Source: Bradyrhizobium diazoefficiens
GTDB taxonomy: Bacteria > Pseudomonadota > Alphaproteobacteria > Rhizobiales > Xanthobacteraceae
Length of the DNA stretch: 64,000 bases
NCBI RefSeq assembly: GCF_016616235.1
Contig: NZ_CP067100.1
Coordinates: 3,097,001-3,161,000, forward strand
Direction: 5' to 3'
This document shows positions 28,678-37,069 of this stretch, piece by piece. The translations under genes and the position numbers were made by a program. The notes beneath the pieces are model-generated. The model saw only the letters and a list, made by a program, of their open reading frames with translations, did not search any database and had not been told where the DNA came from. Position 1 is the stretch's first letter. Each line of letters opens with the position of its first letter.

Positions 28678-30075
28678 CTACGCCGCACCCACCCAATTGC
28701 CGTGAAAGCCGTCCGGCACGCGATGGCCGAGCTGCACCAGGGCGACGGGGCCGGCCTCGATATCAGTGGCGTTGAACACGGCAAGGTCGCTGCGATTTTC
28801 CCGCGCGCGCCAGACCACGGCGAGCAGCCAGCCGTCGGCCTCGGCTGCATCCTTCGACCGTTCGACGAACACTGGCTCGGAGATGGTATCGCCGGCCGGC
28901 AGCAGGTAATGGCCGAGCCGCTTGCCGGTGCCGTCGACATAGACGATGCCGGACAGCGCGCCGAACATCGGCAATTTTGGATTGACGCAGGCGTACCAGC
29001 CGTGGCGACTTTTCAAGCCGGCGCGGCGATCGTCGATGCGCGGGAATTCGCCCGTGAGCTCGTCGAGATAGGTCTGCTGGAAGCGGTCGGTATGTCCCGA
29101 AAGATCGAACGTCCAGCGGCAATGACGGGCAAAGGATTTTTCGGGATTTGTTGGCCGGCCGTCGGGATGCGGAAATAGTGGCGCCTGCTCGAACTGCATG
29201 ACATCCGCAATGATGCGATCGCCGTCCTCCCATGCGTTCATGACGTGGAAGACGTAGCAGGCCTCAGCGCGGAACCAAATGATGTCCTTTGCCGTCCCGC
29301 TGCGCTTCATGACTCCGACATAGGCGCCTTTCTCGGGCTCCCAGGCATAGGGCGGCTTGCCGCTCATCGCGCGCTCCATGCTGCCGGTGAGGGGAAGGAT
29401 CGGAAACAGCACGTGGTTTGCGGTGACGATGAAATCGTGCACCATGCTGGCATAGGGTGCCTCGAATCGCTCGAAACGCGTCGCCTTGCCGGAGGCGTCG
29501 ATCGATCCGTAGGAGAGGGCCGGCGTCAGCGGTCCCGCGGCGTTGTAGCCGAAGAAGACGAGCTCACCGGTACCTGGATCGACCTTTGGATGCGCCGTAA
29601 AACCGCCGGCGATACGCCCCTGGTAGTCGTGATAGCCGCGCGTCGCCAGCGTGCCCGGCTCGATCTCGGTCGGCAGATGCGCTTCCTCCAGCGCCAGCAG
29701 CTTGCCGGCATGGAAGATGAGGTTGGTGTTAGCGACGCCGCCGTCGGTGAGATGTGCCGGCGCATCCGGCAGCTTGCGGCCGAAGCCGCCGAACAGCGCG
29801 CGGCCGGCATCGTGCTCGGCGAGCCATTTCGGCGTACGGACCCAGCGGTTGCGGTAGCTGGCGCGGCCATTCTCGAGGTGAAAGGCGTGCAGCATGCCGT
29901 CGCCGACGAACCAGTGCGCGCCGGGCGAATCGAACTGCGGGTTGGGGCCGTTGCGATAGAGCGTGCCGTTCAGCTCGCGCGGCAATTCCCCGACGATCTT
30001 GAGGAAGGGCGCATCGGCCTCGAACGGAATCGGCGCGATGTTGTTGCGGCGCTCGATGACGGCGTCGTGCTGCAC
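28678..30075 (-). CDS. Carotenoid oxygenase family protein (carotenoid/lignostilbene dioxygenase)
   Basis: This Fe(II) enzyme family cleaves double bonds of carotenoids, apocarotenoids or stilbenes. The GTG at 30075 was chosen: GGGGAGG stands eight bases before it, and the longer frame would run through the operator. The 465-residue protein has the four iron-binding histidines of the seven-bladed propeller at His162 (FTAHPKVDP), His213 (MVHDFIVT), His277 (YVFHVMNAWEDGD) and His458 (DGFHGNW). The GPNPQFDSPGAHWFVGDGM segment is also typical. It is divergent from the tetR gene with operators between. The substrate is unknown. Confidence 0.93.
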   Translation of the reverse strand: MQHDAVIERRNNIAPIPFEADAPFLKIVGELPRELNGTLYRNGPNPQFDSPGAHWFVGDGMLHAFHLENGRASYRNRWVRTPKWLAEHDAGRALFGGFGRKLPDAPAHLTDGGVANTNLIFHAGKLLALEEAHLPTEIEPGTLATRGYHDYQGRIAGGFTAHPKVDPGTGELVFFGYNAAGPLTPALSYGSIDASGKATRFERFEAPYASMVHDFIVTANHVLFPILPLTGSMERAMSGKPPYAWEPEKGAYVGVMKRSGTAKDIIWFRAEACYVFHVMNAWEDGDRIIADVMQFEQAPLFPHPDGRPTNPEKSFARHCRWTFDLSGHTDRFQQTYLDELTGEFPRIDDRRAGLKSRHGWYACVNPKLPMFGALSGIVYVDGTGKRLGHYLLPAGDTISEPVFVERSKDAAEADGWLLAVVWRARENRSDLAVFNATDIEAGPVALVQLGHRVPDGFHGNWVGAA

Positions 30076-30090
30076 GGCGTATCCCTCCCC

Positions 30091-30175
30091 ATCTTTACAT
30101 CGTAAAGATCGAATAGTGCCGATCGTCGCATTCGTCAAGTGAAATCTTTACACTGTCAATATTGCGTCATATAGC
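30091..30175. promoter_or_regulatory. Divergent promoter and operator pair between the carotenoid oxygenase and tetR
   Basis: ATCTTTAC-N3-GTAAAGAT (30091-30109) is a perfect palindrome, and ATCTTTAC-N3-GTCAATAT (30144-30162) a diverged copy 53 bases away. Leftward, TTGACG-N17-TATTCG leads into the first site. Rightward, TTTACA (30147-30152)-N17-TATAGC (30170-30175) overlaps the second site and would start transcription at or next to the tetR ATG. This is the classic plan of a self-regulating divergent repressor. Confidence 0.75.
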
Positions 30176-30181
30176 TTGCAA

Positions 30182-30913
30182 ATGGCCAAGACCGACACCA
30201 AGAGCGAAACCGCGCGCAAGCCGCGCACCCCGCGCAGGACATCGTCAGCAGCGCAGCCGCGTTCCGCGCGCCGCCCGGCAGCAGCGAAACCCGAGACGCC
30301 GTATCACCATGGCGCCCTGCGCGAGGCGCTGCTCCAGGCCGCCGAACGGGTACTCGAGCGCGACGGGCTGTCCGGCCTGACATTGCGTGCGGTAGCGCGC
30401 GAGGCGGGCGTGTCGCACGCTGCGCCCACCCATCATTTCGGCGATCTCACCGGCCTGCTCAGCGAGCTCGCTGCGGTCGGCTTCCGCCAGTTCAACGCGG
30501 CGATGGCCTCGTCCTGCGATGCCGCCACCACGCCGCTCGCGCGCGCGCTGGCGCGGCCGAAGGCCTATGTCGCCTACGCGCAGGCCCATCCCGGCATGTA
30601 CGGCATCATGTTTCGCACGGAGCGGCTCGACTATTCGAGACCGTCTCTGCAAGAGGCGGCTGAGGCTTCGTTTGCCGGACTTGCCAATGCCATCGGCGCG
30701 ATGCGCCAGGAGCAGATCAGCGGCGATGCGCTGACGCTGAACCAGGGCGCCGCCATCGCGCGCGCCTGGTCAATGGTGCACGGTTTCACCATGCTGCTGC
30801 TCGACGGCCGCCTCGAAGACATCCTGGAGCGGCTGCCCGAGGGCACCACGGCCGAACGGCTGCTCGAGGCGATGCTGATGGTGCCCGTCACGGGCAAACT
30901 GCCGGGGCCTTGA
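30182..30913 (+). CDS. TetR family transcriptional regulator
   Basis: The 243-residue protein has a basic N-terminal arm (Lys/Arg/Pro/Ala-rich, about 40 residues), a TetR helix-turn-helix (about 50-95, LTLRAVAREAGVSHAAPTHHFGD) and a C-terminal ligand and dimer domain with AHPGMYGIMFRTERLDY, typical of the WHG-type C-terminal family. It is divergent from the carotenoid-oxygenase gene and probably represses that gene and itself through the listed operators. The ATG at 30182 coincides with the predicted transcription start, so the mRNA may be leaderless; a TTG two codons upstream is the alternative. Confidence 0.9.
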   Translation: MAKTDTKSETARKPRTPRRTSSAAQPRSARRPAAAKPETPYHHGALREALLQAAERVLERDGLSGLTLRAVAREAGVSHAAPTHHFGDLTGLLSELAAVGFRQFNAAMASSCDAATTPLARALARPKAYVAYAQAHPGMYGIMFRTERLDYSRPSLQEAAEASFAGLANAIGAMRQEQISGDALTLNQGAAIARAWSMVHGFTMLLLDGRLEDILERLPEGTTAERLLEAMLMVPVTGKLPGP

Positions 30914-30928
30914 TCGACCGGCAACGTC

Positions 30929-31534
30929 CTAGCGCATCGTCGCGAGCTCGACGGCGCGGCCGCGGTTGCCAACGATCTTCACCTCGTCTTTGCCGCAATT
31001 GAAGCTGCGAGCGAAATTGTCGGCGGCCTTGCGCGCAAGCTCGTTGGCGTTGGGATTGGCAATCGCATCGGCATAGGCGACGTGGCAGACCGGCCCCGGC
31101 GGCAGCCGGGTCACTATCAGCATAGCCTTGATGTTCGGCCGTCCCTGCTTGTCGGGATCGCTGTTGTCGGCGATGTGCCAGCGCTGGATGATCGCAAACG
31201 CCTTTGTGGCGGCGCTGCGCCATTCGATCGTCGTCTCCGATGAATTGAACGGGGCGAACCAGAGCTTTGCCGCCGGCTCATCGGCGGCGGCCTTGCGATT
31301 GCGTCCGACCGAAACGACCTCGCGAAGATCGTCCTCGGCGATCAGCACGATCAGGCCGTCCTTGCCCGGGCAGACCCGCGTCGTGCTGCCGTCGAGTTCG
31401 CTGGGCTTGCCGACCTGACGGCAGTCCTTTGGCGCTGTGGAGGTGTAGGTGCTGCTCATGGATTGGGCGAGGGCGCTGTTGACGCCGGTGCAGCTCATCA
31501 GGACAGCCAGGCCGGTGCGGGTGATACAGTTCAT
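30929..31534 (-). CDS. Exported protein of unknown function
   Basis: The 201-residue protein starts MNCITRTGLAVLMS with a signal peptide ending near NSALA-QSM. The mature part has cysteines in KDCRQV, RVCPGK, PVCHVA and FNCGKD and a central IEWRSAATKAFAIIQRWHIAD. I do not recognise a family. Two adjacent ATGs are possible; the second has better spacing from AAGG. It is convergent with tetR, 15 bases away. Confidence 0.65.
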   Translation of the reverse strand: MNCITRTGLAVLMSCTGVNSALAQSMSSTYTSTAPKDCRQVGKPSELDGSTTRVCPGKDGLIVLIAEDDLREVVSVGRNRKAAADEPAAKLWFAPFNSSETTIEWRSAATKAFAIIQRWHIADNSDPDKQGRPNIKAMLIVTRLPPGPVCHVAYADAIANPNANELARKAADNFARSFNCGKDEVKIVGNRGRAVELATMR

Positions 31535-31696
31535 CATGACGCCTTGAGGTCGCGGGAACTCCCTTCCATCAGACGTCTTCATTGTGGGCAAGGTTCAAAC
31601 AACGGCGGGATAGACCTGACAGCGCCGCGGAATCGTTCTAGAAGGGCGGCGTCCGCCCGCGCTTAGCGCGCCTCGTTTGCGTCATCTCATTCGATC

Positions 31697-32257
31697 ATGC
31701 CCAACATCGCTTCCCGCAAAGCTTATCGCGTCGGCCGTTCCAAGACCGGCCTTGGCCTCTTCGCCACCATGCCGATCAAGAAGGGCACCCGGATCATCCG
31801 CTATTTCGGGCCGATCCTGGACTCGCGCATTCCCGCCCATGACGAGATCGAGAACAAGTATTTGTTCGAGCTCAACGGTCGCTGGACCATCGACGGCTCG
31901 GTGCGCAAGAACCTCGCCCGCTACATCAATCACTCCTGTCGGCCCAACGCCGAATCCGACGTCCGGCCGCGCGAGCGCAAGGTCTTCATCCGCGCCATCA
32001 AGAACATCGAGCCGGGCGAGGAGATCAACTATGACTACGGCACCGACTACTTCAAAGCCTATCTGAAGCCGATCGGCTGCAAATGCGCCGCCTGCGAGAA
32101 CAAGCGCAAGAAGCTGCGCGCCGAAGCTCGCGCCGAACGCGCCAAGGTGAAGGCGCGCACCGAGCGCAAGGCCAAAAAAGCGCCCACCAAGGGCGCCAAA
32201 AAGAAGAAGCTCAACGGTCACGCATTCAGCAAGGCTAACGGCCGCGCGCGGGCATAG
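31697..32257 (+). CDS. SET domain-containing protein (putative protein-lysine methyltransferase)
   Basis: The 186-residue protein is a compact SET domain. It has the GLGLFATMPIKKGTRIIRYFG start, the pseudoknot motif RYINHSCRPNAES, the catalytic-tyrosine segment GEEINYDYG and a post-SET triad CKCAAC that could bind zinc with the NHSC cysteine. A Lys/Arg/Ala-rich tail of about 50 residues (KAKKAPTKGAKKKKLNG) follows and may bind nucleic acid. Bacterial SET proteins methylate chromatin-like or ribosomal proteins in a few cases; the target here is unknown. Confidence 0.93.
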   Translation: MPNIASRKAYRVGRSKTGLGLFATMPIKKGTRIIRYFGPILDSRIPAHDEIENKYLFELNGRWTIDGSVRKNLARYINHSCRPNAESDVRPRERKVFIRAIKNIEPGEEINYDYGTDYFKAYLKPIGCKCAACENKRKKLRAEARAERAKVKARTERKAKKAPTKGAKKKKLNGHAFSKANGRARA

Positions 32258-32283
32258 CGCCAAGCCGAGCCTCCAGCTCCGTT

Positions 32284-32340
32284 GTCATGCCCGGCTTGAC
32301 CGGGGCAATGCCGGGTCGTCCGGTCGAGCCGGGTGACGAC
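32284..32340. repeat. Partial palindromic intergenic repeat
   Basis: GTCATGCCCGGCTTGACCGG is followed by GCCGGGTCGTCCGGTCGAGC and GTGACGAC. It resembles half of the window's dispersed palindromes and lies between the convergent SET and membrane-protein genes. Confidence 0.55.
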
Positions 32341-32354
32341 AGCGAGATGCGGCC

Positions 32355-32753
32355 TTACGCCGCCACCACACCCCCGCTCTTGCGCAATCCCACATATTGC
32401 AGCTCGGCGAACACGCCGGTCGCGATCGCCTGCGCCACGACCATGAGCTCGCCAGCGAGGTTCGGCGCGATCGCGCCCGAGAACAGCAGTGCAATGCTGC
32501 CAATCGTCCAGGCGGCGTTGCCGACCACGACCAACAGCACGAGCGGCTTTGCAACGGAGGCGCGTGAGGCCAGCCAGCCAACCAGCGCGGTGTAGGCGAT
32601 CAGGAACAGGCCGGTCTCGCGCAGCAGCGCCTCAGGCAGGTTGAACAGGGACGCGAACGCGCTGGCGCCGCAGGTGAAGCCGAGGGCAGCGATGCCGCTG
32701 AAGACGGCGTCGGCGAGCAGGGCACGTCGCAGGAAGGTGGATGAGTCGATCAT
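32355..32753 (-). CDS. Four-helix membrane protein of unknown function
   Basis: The 132-residue protein has four membrane segments and starts MIDSSTFLRRALLADAVFSG after AAGGAG; a much longer frame upstream is a shadow. Motifs FLIAYTALVGWLASR and VVVGNAAWTIGSIALLFSG are typical of small membrane proteins I have seen with MmyB-type regulators. It lies 35 bases after the 80-residue gene and is probably co-transcribed with it, divergent from the XRE gene. Confidence 0.75.
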   Translation of the reverse strand: MIDSSTFLRRALLADAVFSGIAALGFTCGASAFASLFNLPEALLRETGLFLIAYTALVGWLASRASVAKPLVLLVVVGNAAWTIGSIALLFSGAIAPNLAGELMVVAQAIATGVFAELQYVGLRKSGGVVAA

Positions 32754-32788
32754 CTTCGGTCTCCTTGCTGGGTTGGGCCTGGGGAAAC

Positions 32789-33031
32789 TCAGCGCAGTCC
32801 GCACCACCAGGCGCGGAGCAGGCGGGCGAGGCGGAATGGGCAGAGGCTCCGGCCGACGCTGTGCTCGAAGGCAAGAACTTGCGCGACCACATAGTCGCCG
32901 GTGGAATGCACCAGTGGCTCCGGCATGTTGAGACTGCGCGCCAGCATGCGGGTCGCGAACGCCATGGCCCAATCCAAAAGCTTGGGAACAAGGTGGTCGG
33001 CGAGGGTCCGGTAGAGCAGCAGCGCGATCAT
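32789..33031 (-). CDS. Small protein of unknown function, divergent from the XRE regulator
   Basis: An 80-residue product follows a GGGAGA ribosome site. It is helical, moderately hydrophobic and ends Arg-rich (RLARLLRAWWCGLR). No family is recognised. Placement between the operator-like palindrome and the membrane gene suggests it is the first gene of a two-gene unit controlled by the divergent regulator. Confidence 0.5.
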   Translation of the reverse strand: MIALLLYRTLADHLVPKLLDWAMAFATRMLARSLNMPEPLVHSTGDYVVAQVLAFEHSVGRSLCPFRLARLLRAWWCGLR

Positions 33032-33081
33032 GGTTCATCTCCCGTTGCCACCGAAGATGCGCGCGGGCGGGCCCCAATTCG

Positions 33082-33098
33082 ATTACCTCGCGGGTAAT
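33082..33098. promoter_or_regulatory. Operator-like palindrome between divergent genes
   Basis: ATTACC-N5-GGTAAT with centre TCGCG lies 36 bases before the XRE regulator start and about 50 bases before the divergent 80-residue gene. It is a good candidate for the regulator's own site. Confidence 0.5.
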
Positions 33099-33133
33099 GG
33101 AAGGGCTGAAATCTGCATGCTAGGTTTTCGACC

Positions 33134-33955
33134 ATGAACGCACATGCATCCACGGCCCAGGCCGAACGCAGCCAGCGGGTCCATATCGGCGATCATTTGC
33201 GCGAATGGCGGCAGCGCCGCCGCATGAGCCAGCTCGATCTCGCCGGTGAGGCCGAGATCTCGGCGCGGCACCTGAGCTTCGTCGAGACCGGCCGCGCCGC
33301 GCCTTCGCGCGAGATGGTGCTGAGATTGGCCGAGCGGCTCGACGTGCCCTTGCGCGAACGCAACGTGCTGCTGGTCGCCGCCGGCTACGCGCCGGCCTTT
33401 CCGCAGCGTCCGCTGGAGGATCCCGCCTTGAAATCAGCCCGCCAGGCGATCGACCTCGTCCTCAAAGCACACGAGCCCAATCCTGCGCTGGCCTATGACC
33501 GGCACTGGAATCTGGTGACGGCCAATCGCATGGTGGCGCCGCTGCTCGAAGGCATCCCGGAACGGCTGCTCGGACAGCCCTTCAATGTGCTGCGGCTCGC
33601 CTTTCATCCGGAGGGGTTGGCACCACGCACGGTCAACCTCGCGGAATGGTGCGCGCATCTTCTCGAGCGGCTGCACCGGCAATGCGAGGCCACCGCCGAT
33701 CCGGAGCTGATCAAGCTGTACAACGACCTCAAGAGCTATCCCATTCCGGCGCGCTCGGCGCCGCTGTCAGGCGACAATGTCGCAATCCCCTTCAAGCTGC
33801 GACAGGGTGGGGAAATACTCAGTTTCTTCTCCACCACCATGGTGTTCGGCACGCCCGTGGACATCACGCTGTCCGAGCTGGCGCTGGAGACGTTCTTCCC
33901 GGCGGATGAACGCACGGCCGAACGGCTCAGGCAGATGGCCGCAGCCATGTCCTAG
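33134..33955 (+). CDS. XRE-family regulator with MmyB-like ligand-binding domain
   Basis: The 273-residue protein has an N-terminal XRE helix-turn-helix (about 20-78, LREWRQRRRMSQLDLAGEAEISARHLSFVETGR) and a PAS-like MmyB ligand domain (about 100-265, DRHWNLVTANRMVAPLLEGIPERLLGQPFNVLRLAFHPEGL). In known MmyB-type regulators this domain binds a fatty-acid-like ligand. It is divergent from two small genes with a palindrome between and followed by a DsbA-family gene. Confidence 0.9.
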   Translation: MNAHASTAQAERSQRVHIGDHLREWRQRRRMSQLDLAGEAEISARHLSFVETGRAAPSREMVLRLAERLDVPLRERNVLLVAAGYAPAFPQRPLEDPALKSARQAIDLVLKAHEPNPALAYDRHWNLVTANRMVAPLLEGIPERLLGQPFNVLRLAFHPEGLAPRTVNLAEWCAHLLERLHRQCEATADPELIKLYNDLKSYPIPARSAPLSGDNVAIPFKLRQGGEILSFFSTTMVFGTPVDITLSELALETFFPADERTAERLRQMAAAMS

Positions 33956-34032
33956 CGGCCTTCCCGGTCCCTTGCCTCGCAGCGGGTTCGGCTTATCTTG
34001 GGGCAAACCCGCACCGCCCGAAGGAGGCACTC

Positions 34033-34698
34033 ATGAGCACGCTGAAACCGCTCCAGATCGATGTCGTCTCCGACGTGGTGTGCCCGTGGTGCTATATCGG
34101 CAAGCACCGGATCGAGAGTGCGCTGGCGCTCGTTCCGGACGTTCCGGTGAAGCTGAATTTCCGTCCCTTCTTCCTCAATCCCTGGGTGCCGCGCGAGGGC
34201 ATCAGCCGCGAGGATTATCTCACCACCAAGTTCGGCTCGGTCGACGCCTATAAAGGCATAGCGGGACGCGTCGTCGCAGCCGCCAGCGAAGAAGGCCTCG
34301 TCTACAGGCCCGAGCTGGTCGCGCGCCAGCCCAATACGACCGACTGCCATCGCCTGATCCTGTGGGCCGAAACAATCGGCAAGGCGCCCGAGATGAAGCA
34401 GCGCCTGATGGAGCTCTACTTCCGCGACGGCGGCGATCTCACCGATGTGAACGTGCTGGTGCAGGCGGCCGCCGATATCGGCCTCGATGCCGACGACGTG
34501 CGCAAGCGCCTCGCAACCGACGAGGACGTCGCGCGCGTCTCGGCCGACGCGCAGGAAGCCGCCGAGAAGGGCATCTCCGGCGTGCCGACCTACGTCTTTG
34601 CCCAAAAGTATGCCGTCTCCGGCGCGCAGGATCCGAACCTGCTCGCCCGGGCGATCCGCCAGGTCTCTGCGGAGATCAACGCGCAGGCGGCGGAGTAG
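34033..34698 (+). CDS. DsbA family oxidoreductase (FrnE-like)
   Basis: The 221-residue cytoplasmic protein has a thioredoxin fold with the active site C-P-W-C at residues 17-20 (SDVVCPWCYIGK) and a large helical insert. The C-terminal part has the cis-proline region ISGVPTYVFAQKYAVSGAQ. This is the FrnE/polyketide-type DsbA family, close to 2-hydroxychromene-2-carboxylate isomerases; the CxxC argues for a redox role. AAGGAGG precedes the start. Confidence 0.92.
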   Translation: MSTLKPLQIDVVSDVVCPWCYIGKHRIESALALVPDVPVKLNFRPFFLNPWVPREGISREDYLTTKFGSVDAYKGIAGRVVAAASEEGLVYRPELVARQPNTTDCHRLILWAETIGKAPEMKQRLMELYFRDGGDLTDVNVLVQAAADIGLDADDVRKRLATDEDVARVSADAQEAAEKGISGVPTYVFAQKYAVSGAQDPNLLARAIRQVSAEINAQAAE

Positions 34699-34704
34699 CT
34701 TCGC

Positions 34705-35868
34705 TTATTTGCGGAGCAGATGGACTATGCGTCGCGCGCTCGCGTGCGCGGCGTTGAGGCCGGCCAGCGCTGCGTGAATCAAGGCCACGACCGGGTCATT
34801 CCGCCGCAGCGGGATCAGCACGTCGCCGATCGCGAAGCGTCCGCGCCAGATCGGGTTGATCATGGGATGGCCGGCGCTTGCGGTGGAATCCGCACTCGCA
34901 ATGGCCGGATCGGCACAGAGGTGGCGGGTGAGGTCGAGCGTGAGCTGCACGCCCGGCGAATATTTTGCAAAACGTTCGTCGATGCCGAGCTTGAAGAAGA
35001 ATGCGCGGTCCTGATGGCGCAGCACGATGCCGGCGGCGACCGGCGTCGCGCCAGCGCGAAGCGTGACGATCTCGCACTGCGCGGTTTCGGCGAGTGCGGG
35101 CACTGCGCGGCGGATGAAGGTCGCATCGCCTCCGTGCTGGATCAGTGCGGTGCCGCGCTGGCCTTTCCAGCCGCTGGCTTCGAGCTGCAGGAACGTTTCG
35201 AGCGCCGGCCTGATCTCGTCGGACTTGCGCGCGATGTCGAACACGACGGGACCGTGCGCTTCGAGACGATGGCGCTGGCGGCGCAGCTCCTTGAGCTTCT
35301 TGGTGCCGAGCGCATCGCGCAGCAGCATCTCGCCATCTTGCGTCGCATCGAGGCTGGCGCGGGTGTAGGAGGAGAGGATGCGCGGCTTCAGGCCGTCGCG
35401 ATCGAGAGCCTGCTTGAGCGCATTCATTGCCGCGCCGTCGAGCGCGACGTCATTCAGCACCAGCGCATGTGCGCCGGCCTGCCGTGCCTGCTGCAACAGG
35501 CGGGTGGCCGCGTCGATCGCGGCGTCGCGGTCGATCAGCGGGCTGCACAGCGTGCCATAGGGATGCGCGCTCATCAGCGCGGGCAGGGGGATCTTTAGGG
35601 CGCGCCAGAGCGACATCACCGGCATCAGCCCGATCAATCGACCCGAAGATCCGTCCAACGCGGCAAGCGCGGAGGCATCCGTGCGGCCGCGCGCACTCGC
35701 GCTGACGGCAAGCTCCCAGGCAGGAAGGTAATATCCGTTCGGCTCGACGGCGCGCTGCGCCAGCGCGCGCCAGTGGCCGGGCTCGACCGCCGTCAGTGGG
35801 ACGAGCGCGGGCGTTGCATCCTTCGCCGATGCCGGATTGATCGAAGCCAGATGCGCAATGTCGACCAC
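34705..35868 (-). CDS. GNAT-like acyltransferase of the BioF2/CelD type
   Basis: The 387-residue protein has an N-terminal region and a C-terminal GNAT-like fold (Acetyltransf_6), with LKELRRQRHRLEAHGPVVFD and LQLEASGWKGQRGTAL followed by LRAGATPVAAGIVLRHQDRAFFFKLGID and FAKYSPGVQLTLDL. Members act in exopolysaccharide or cellulose biosynthesis clusters and related acyl transfers. There are no polysaccharide genes nearby, so the substrate is unknown. It starts at GTG. Confidence 0.85.
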   Translation of the reverse strand: MVDIAHLASINPASAKDATPALVPLTAVEPGHWRALAQRAVEPNGYYLPAWELAVSASARGRTDASALAALDGSSGRLIGLMPVMSLWRALKIPLPALMSAHPYGTLCSPLIDRDAAIDAATRLLQQARQAGAHALVLNDVALDGAAMNALKQALDRDGLKPRILSSYTRASLDATQDGEMLLRDALGTKKLKELRRQRHRLEAHGPVVFDIARKSDEIRPALETFLQLEASGWKGQRGTALIQHGGDATFIRRAVPALAETAQCEIVTLRAGATPVAAGIVLRHQDRAFFFKLGIDERFAKYSPGVQLTLDLTRHLCADPAIASADSTASAGHPMINPIWRGRFAIGDVLIPLRRNDPVVALIHAALAGLNAAHASARRIVHLLRK

Positions 35869-36032
35869 GTCCGTCGTCCCCGTTCACGCCAGGCAGCCGC
35901 CGGCGTCAGACCGGTCATGCTTAGCGCAAAGATTGGAAATTCCCGTTGGGACGCCGCTTCAATTCGAGTGGTATTGTTAACGTCTCATTCGCGATGGGAG
36001 GGCGCGCGGGTCGGCTCCTTCGCGACAGCACG

Positions 36033-36059
36033 AGGCCGGGCGAAGACCTCGCCCGGCCT
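36033..36059. terminator. GC-rich hairpin after the small exported gene
   Basis: AGGCCGGGCGA / TCGCCCGGCCT with a five-base loop lies about 20 bases past the stop of the minus-strand exported-protein gene. It lacks a T-run. It falls in the gap 35869-36078, which otherwise shows nothing. Confidence 0.5.
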
Positions 36060-36078
36060 GCTCTCAGAGCTGTCTCGC

Positions 36079-36402
36079 TTACCAGCGGTCGTCGACACCG
36101 ACGCCCACGCTGACACCTGGAGCGCGAATGCCGACGCCGGCGCGCGGGCCGTCGTCCCAGTCGCGATAGGTACGGCGCTCGTAATAGCGTTCGCGCGGCA
36201 TGGTCGCGTAGGAGTCGCGCACGATCACGCGCGCGCCGCGGCGGGTGCGATAGCAATTGCCGTCGTCGCAGACCAGCCGGACCTGCTGAATGAGATCGGG
36301 ATTGGTATATTCGCTGGTCGTGTAGATATCGGCGGCCTTCGCGCCGCCCGCGGCCGCCAGAGCCCCGACGCCCGCCAGCAGTGCAATCGTGAACGTCCTC
36401 AT
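36079..36402 (-). CDS. Small exported protein of unknown function
   Basis: The 107-residue protein has a signal peptide (MRTFTIALLAGVGALAAAG..., cleavage near GGAKA-ADI), a cysteine pair in VCDDGNCYRTRRG and an Arg/Tyr-rich then Gly/Val-rich C-terminus (RERYYERRTYRDWDDGPR, GVGIRAPGVSVGVGVDDRW). Such proteins are frequent in Bradyrhizobium. Two adjacent ATGs follow GGAGGAGG; the second was chosen by spacing. Confidence 0.75.
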   Translation of the reverse strand: MRTFTIALLAGVGALAAAGGAKAADIYTTSEYTNPDLIQQVRLVCDDGNCYRTRRGARVIVRDSYATMPRERYYERRTYRDWDDGPRAGVGIRAPGVSVGVGVDDRW

Positions 36403-36496
36403 CATGTCCTCCTCCGAAGCTGCCCTTGGCGATAACAAGAAGGGGAGGAGATGATCGTTCCCCGCAACAATGCAGGTTTTTCCCGGAACCGGGCCG

Positions 36497-36901
36497 TCAG
36501 ATCGGTTCGTAGCTTTCCGACCCGCAGATGTCGTCTGCTTCCGCGCGACGCCGATCGACCACTTTTCCGCCGTTGATGGTCACAATGTAGGTCTGGGTGC
36601 CGAGCGAGGTGCCGGTCGCGGAGGTGAGCTGGGCGCGGACGCAGGCGGTCCAGCCCGGTCCCCGCACCTCGTGGTGCGGCGGGGCGACATGCACCTCACG
36701 CGGATAGGAAGTGTTGAGAAAGACGACATCGATCTGCTCGCGCACCAAGCGCTTGACATCGGGCGCCGGCTCTGGCGGCGGCTGCTCGACTTCCTTCATG
36801 CGCATGAACTCGGGCACCGGCGCGCGGCTGTCGGCAAAACCGCAGGCACCGAGCGCGAGCGCGCCGGCAAGCAGCACCGCATGAGCAATGATCCGCAACA
36901 T
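36497..36901 (-). CDS. Putative lipoprotein of unknown function
   Basis: The 134-residue protein has a signal peptide with lipobox L-A-L-G-A-C (cysteine about residue 20), then a Pro-rich linker and a domain with IDVVFLNTSYPREVHVAPPHHEVRG, WTACVRAQLTSATG and YIVTINGGKVVDRRRAEADD. The fold looks like a small alpha+beta sheet. No family is recognised. The start was chosen at MLRIIAHAV with CCAGGA upstream. Confidence 0.75.
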   Translation of the reverse strand: MLRIIAHAVLLAGALALGACGFADSRAPVPEFMRMKEVEQPPPEPAPDVKRLVREQIDVVFLNTSYPREVHVAPPHHEVRGPGWTACVRAQLTSATGTSLGTQTYIVTINGGKVVDRRRAEADDICGSESYEPI

Positions 36902-37069
36902 TCCTGGAGGTCCCCTGCGGGCCAACAGATAGGCATGAATGCGATCCGGCGAAGTCCACGCCGATCAAGATTTGCTGAAGGCCAGTTTTGCTGGAGACCC
37001 TGGCCGCGCGGCATTGGCTATTAGGGGATTGCAGGCTAGTTTGTACCCCAGAGGTGGGGGATTGCACCA

